Positions 13,839 to 14,954 of a DNA stretch of 14,954 nt are shown piece after piece. Below the pieces are notes generated by a model. It searched no databases, was not told where the DNA came from, and saw nothing but the letters and a program-made list of their open reading frames with translations. A program made the position numbers and the translations under genes. This DNA comes from Desulfocapsa sp. (GTDB lineage: Bacteria; Desulfobacterota; Desulfobulbia; Desulfobulbales; Desulfocapsaceae): NCBI GenBank assembly GCA_029934915.1, contig JAOZLI010000005.1, positions 10,594 to 25,547 of the forward strand, given 5' to 3'. Within the stretch, counting starts at the first letter, position 1; every line of letters begins with the position of its first letter.

Positions 13839-14954
13839 ATGTGGGGCAGAAGACCACTGCGTTACTGTTGCGTCGCCTGCCTGGTTCTGTGTTCTTTTAT
13901 CCCTGAAATCCTGGCAAGGGAAACCATTGAGCTCTGGTACGGTGAAGAACAACAATTTGGGGTTCCTGGTCTGGCACAACCTTATCTCAATATTCCCGGT
14001 CGTATCAGCAGTCCTGATCAGGTTACTTCCCTGTCTTTCAGGATCAATGGCGGCCCGGCACATGCTCTGAATATCGGGCCAGATGACAGACGCTTATCTG
14101 CTCCCGGAGATTTCAACATCGAAATTGATACAGACGCCTTGCATCCCGGGAAAAATACCATTCACATCAGCAGAACCAACAAGAACACGAGCAAAGTTGT
14201 CCAGGATGTAACGGTTGAGCATACGAGCAGACCATGGCCCCTGCCCTACGGGGTGAAATGGGCAGAGGTGGAGAACATTCAGGATGCTGTTCAGGTGCTT
14301 GACGGAATGTGGGAAATCACGAAGTCCGGGATCCGTACCGCACCCGGTTTCATTGGCTACGACCGAGCCCTGGCCATTGGTGATAAGGCCTGGTCAAGTT
14401 ATGAGATATCCCTGTCCTTTCGCATGAACAGTGTGGATGTATCAGCCTACGATTCACCGGAAAGTGTCAGCCCCGGTCTCGGATTGATCCTGCACTGGAA
14501 TGGACACAGCGACTCCCCCATCGATTGTGTGCAACCCCATTGCGGCTGGTTCCCTTTTGGCGCTATTCACTGGTATACTATCCCCAAGAAAGGACAGAGT
14601 GGTTTCAGCATCAATACCAAACCCATCAACGATCTTTCCGTTTCCCTGCCCTTTGTACTAGAGCCGGGCAAAAACTATCAATTACGCTCCCAGGTGAAGC
14701 GTTTTCCCCTTACTACCCTCTATTCCCTGAAAGTGTGGGCTGAGGGGAAAAAGGAACCTCTGGAATGGTCCCTGCAGCAAACTGCAGACTTAAGAAACCC
14801 TGGTCACGGTGGATTTTTGATGGTCGCCCATCATGTTGACCTGACTATTGGGGATATTGAGGTACGGCCAATCAATGTGAATGAAGGGAGTGAACTGAAG
14901 GAGTATCTATATATACTGCCCCAGATCCTGACTATTGCAGCAGCCTTTCTTTTT
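13839..14954 (+). CDS. Large exported protein with a lectin-like region, 3' end beyond the window
   Basis: An uninterrupted frame of 372 codons runs to the last base and has no stop in the window. It starts 1 bp after the methyltransferase stop (TGATATG). Residues 1-27 form a signal peptide: basic MWGRRPLR, a hydrophobic cysteine-rich core, then a likely signal-peptidase site after EILA. Residues about 60-127 look like a beta-rich domain (SLSFRING, FNIEIDTDALHPGKNTIHI). Residues about 155-345 resemble a concanavalin-A/laminin-G-like jelly roll (WSSYEISLSFRM, SPGLGLILHWNGH, HHVDLTIGDIEV); this fold call is by eye. A hydrophobic segment starts at about 356 (YLYILPQILTIAAAF), probably a membrane anchor or the first of several passes. 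Function is unknown. Its place at the end of the glycan operon suggests it binds, modifies or exports the product. Confidence 0.8.
   Translation, partial: MWGRRPLRYCCVACLVLCSFIPEILARETIELWYGEEQQFGVPGLAQPYLNIPGRISSPDQVTSLSFRINGGPAHALNIGPDDRRLSAPGDFNIEIDTDALHPGKNTIHISRTNKNTSKVVQDVTVEHTSRPWPLPYGVKWAEVENIQDAVQVLDGMWEITKSGIRTAPGFIGYDRALAIGDKAWSSYEISLSFRMNSVDVSAYDSPESVSPGLGLILHWNGHSDSPIDCVQPHCGWFPFGAIHWYTIPKKGQSGFSINTKPINDLSVSLPFVLEPGKNYQLRSQVKRFPLTTLYSLKVWAEGKKEPLEWSLQQTADLRNPGHGGFLMVAHHVDLTIGDIEVRPINVNEGSELKEYLYILPQILTIAAAFLF

Noticed and set aside
13839..13920. Possible lipoprotein signal in the exported protein (cysteine near residue 18)
   Set aside because: The residues before the cysteine (LVL-C) lack the small residue needed at -1 of a lipobox. 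A signal peptidase I site after EILA fits better.
1..14954. Search by eye for tRNA, rRNA, CRISPR arrays, transposases, phage genes or defence systems
   Set aside because: No cloverleaf, regularly spaced repeats, DDE or tyrosine recombinase motifs or defence-type domains were seen. The gene content is metabolic, surface and signalling.

Overview
The window looks like chromosomal DNA of an anaerobic, Gram-negative deltaproteobacterium (Desulfobacterota, probably a Desulfobulbales-type sulfur-cycle organism). This is inferred from three things: the two-subunit NAD-linked class 1B dihydroorotate dehydrogenase (PyrD plus PyrK) common in anaerobes, a GsuK-like potassium channel, and a TTCGACATTC-type palindromic repeat that I recall from such genomes. 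No species can be named from the sequence alone.

Layout. (1) Positions 1-3541, minus strand: a tightly packed biosynthetic operon read pyrK > pyrD > DUF1232 membrane protein > aroD > aroE > aroA. aroA is cut by the window edge. It joins one step of UMP synthesis to three steps of the shikimate pathway. (2) Positions 3542-3730: a non-coding divergent gap whose right half is a palindromic repeat element reaching to about 10-17 bp from the next start codon. (3) Positions 3731-7203, plus strand: prepilin peptidase, a two-RCK potassium channel, and a PilZ-domain protein whose ATG directly follows the channel stop codon. (4) Positions 7219-8430, minus strand: pdxH and a nitroreductase-family flavoprotein, converging on the PilZ gene with only 15 bp between stops. 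(5) Positions 8431-8742: a divergent intergenic region with inverted repeats and one weak 31-codon ORF. (6) Positions 8746-14954, plus strand: a surface-glycan operon with two family-2 glycosyltransferases, a sugar-1-phosphate nucleotidyltransferase of the glucose-1-phosphate cytidylyltransferase type, an extended-SDR epimerase/dehydratase, a zinc-type sugar C-methyltransferase, and a large exported protein that is still open at the window end.

How the genes work together. The glycan genes give a coherent path: activate a hexose-1-phosphate, modify the nucleotide sugar by redox or epimer chemistry and C-methylation, then transfer sugars to a growing glycan. The exported protein could act on, or bind, the product in the periplasm. 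The prepilin peptidase, channel and PilZ genes suggest a surface or signalling module in which potassium or nucleotide sensing sits beside cyclic-di-GMP sensing; that link is inference. No tRNA, rRNA, CRISPR array, transposase gene or phage gene was recognised.
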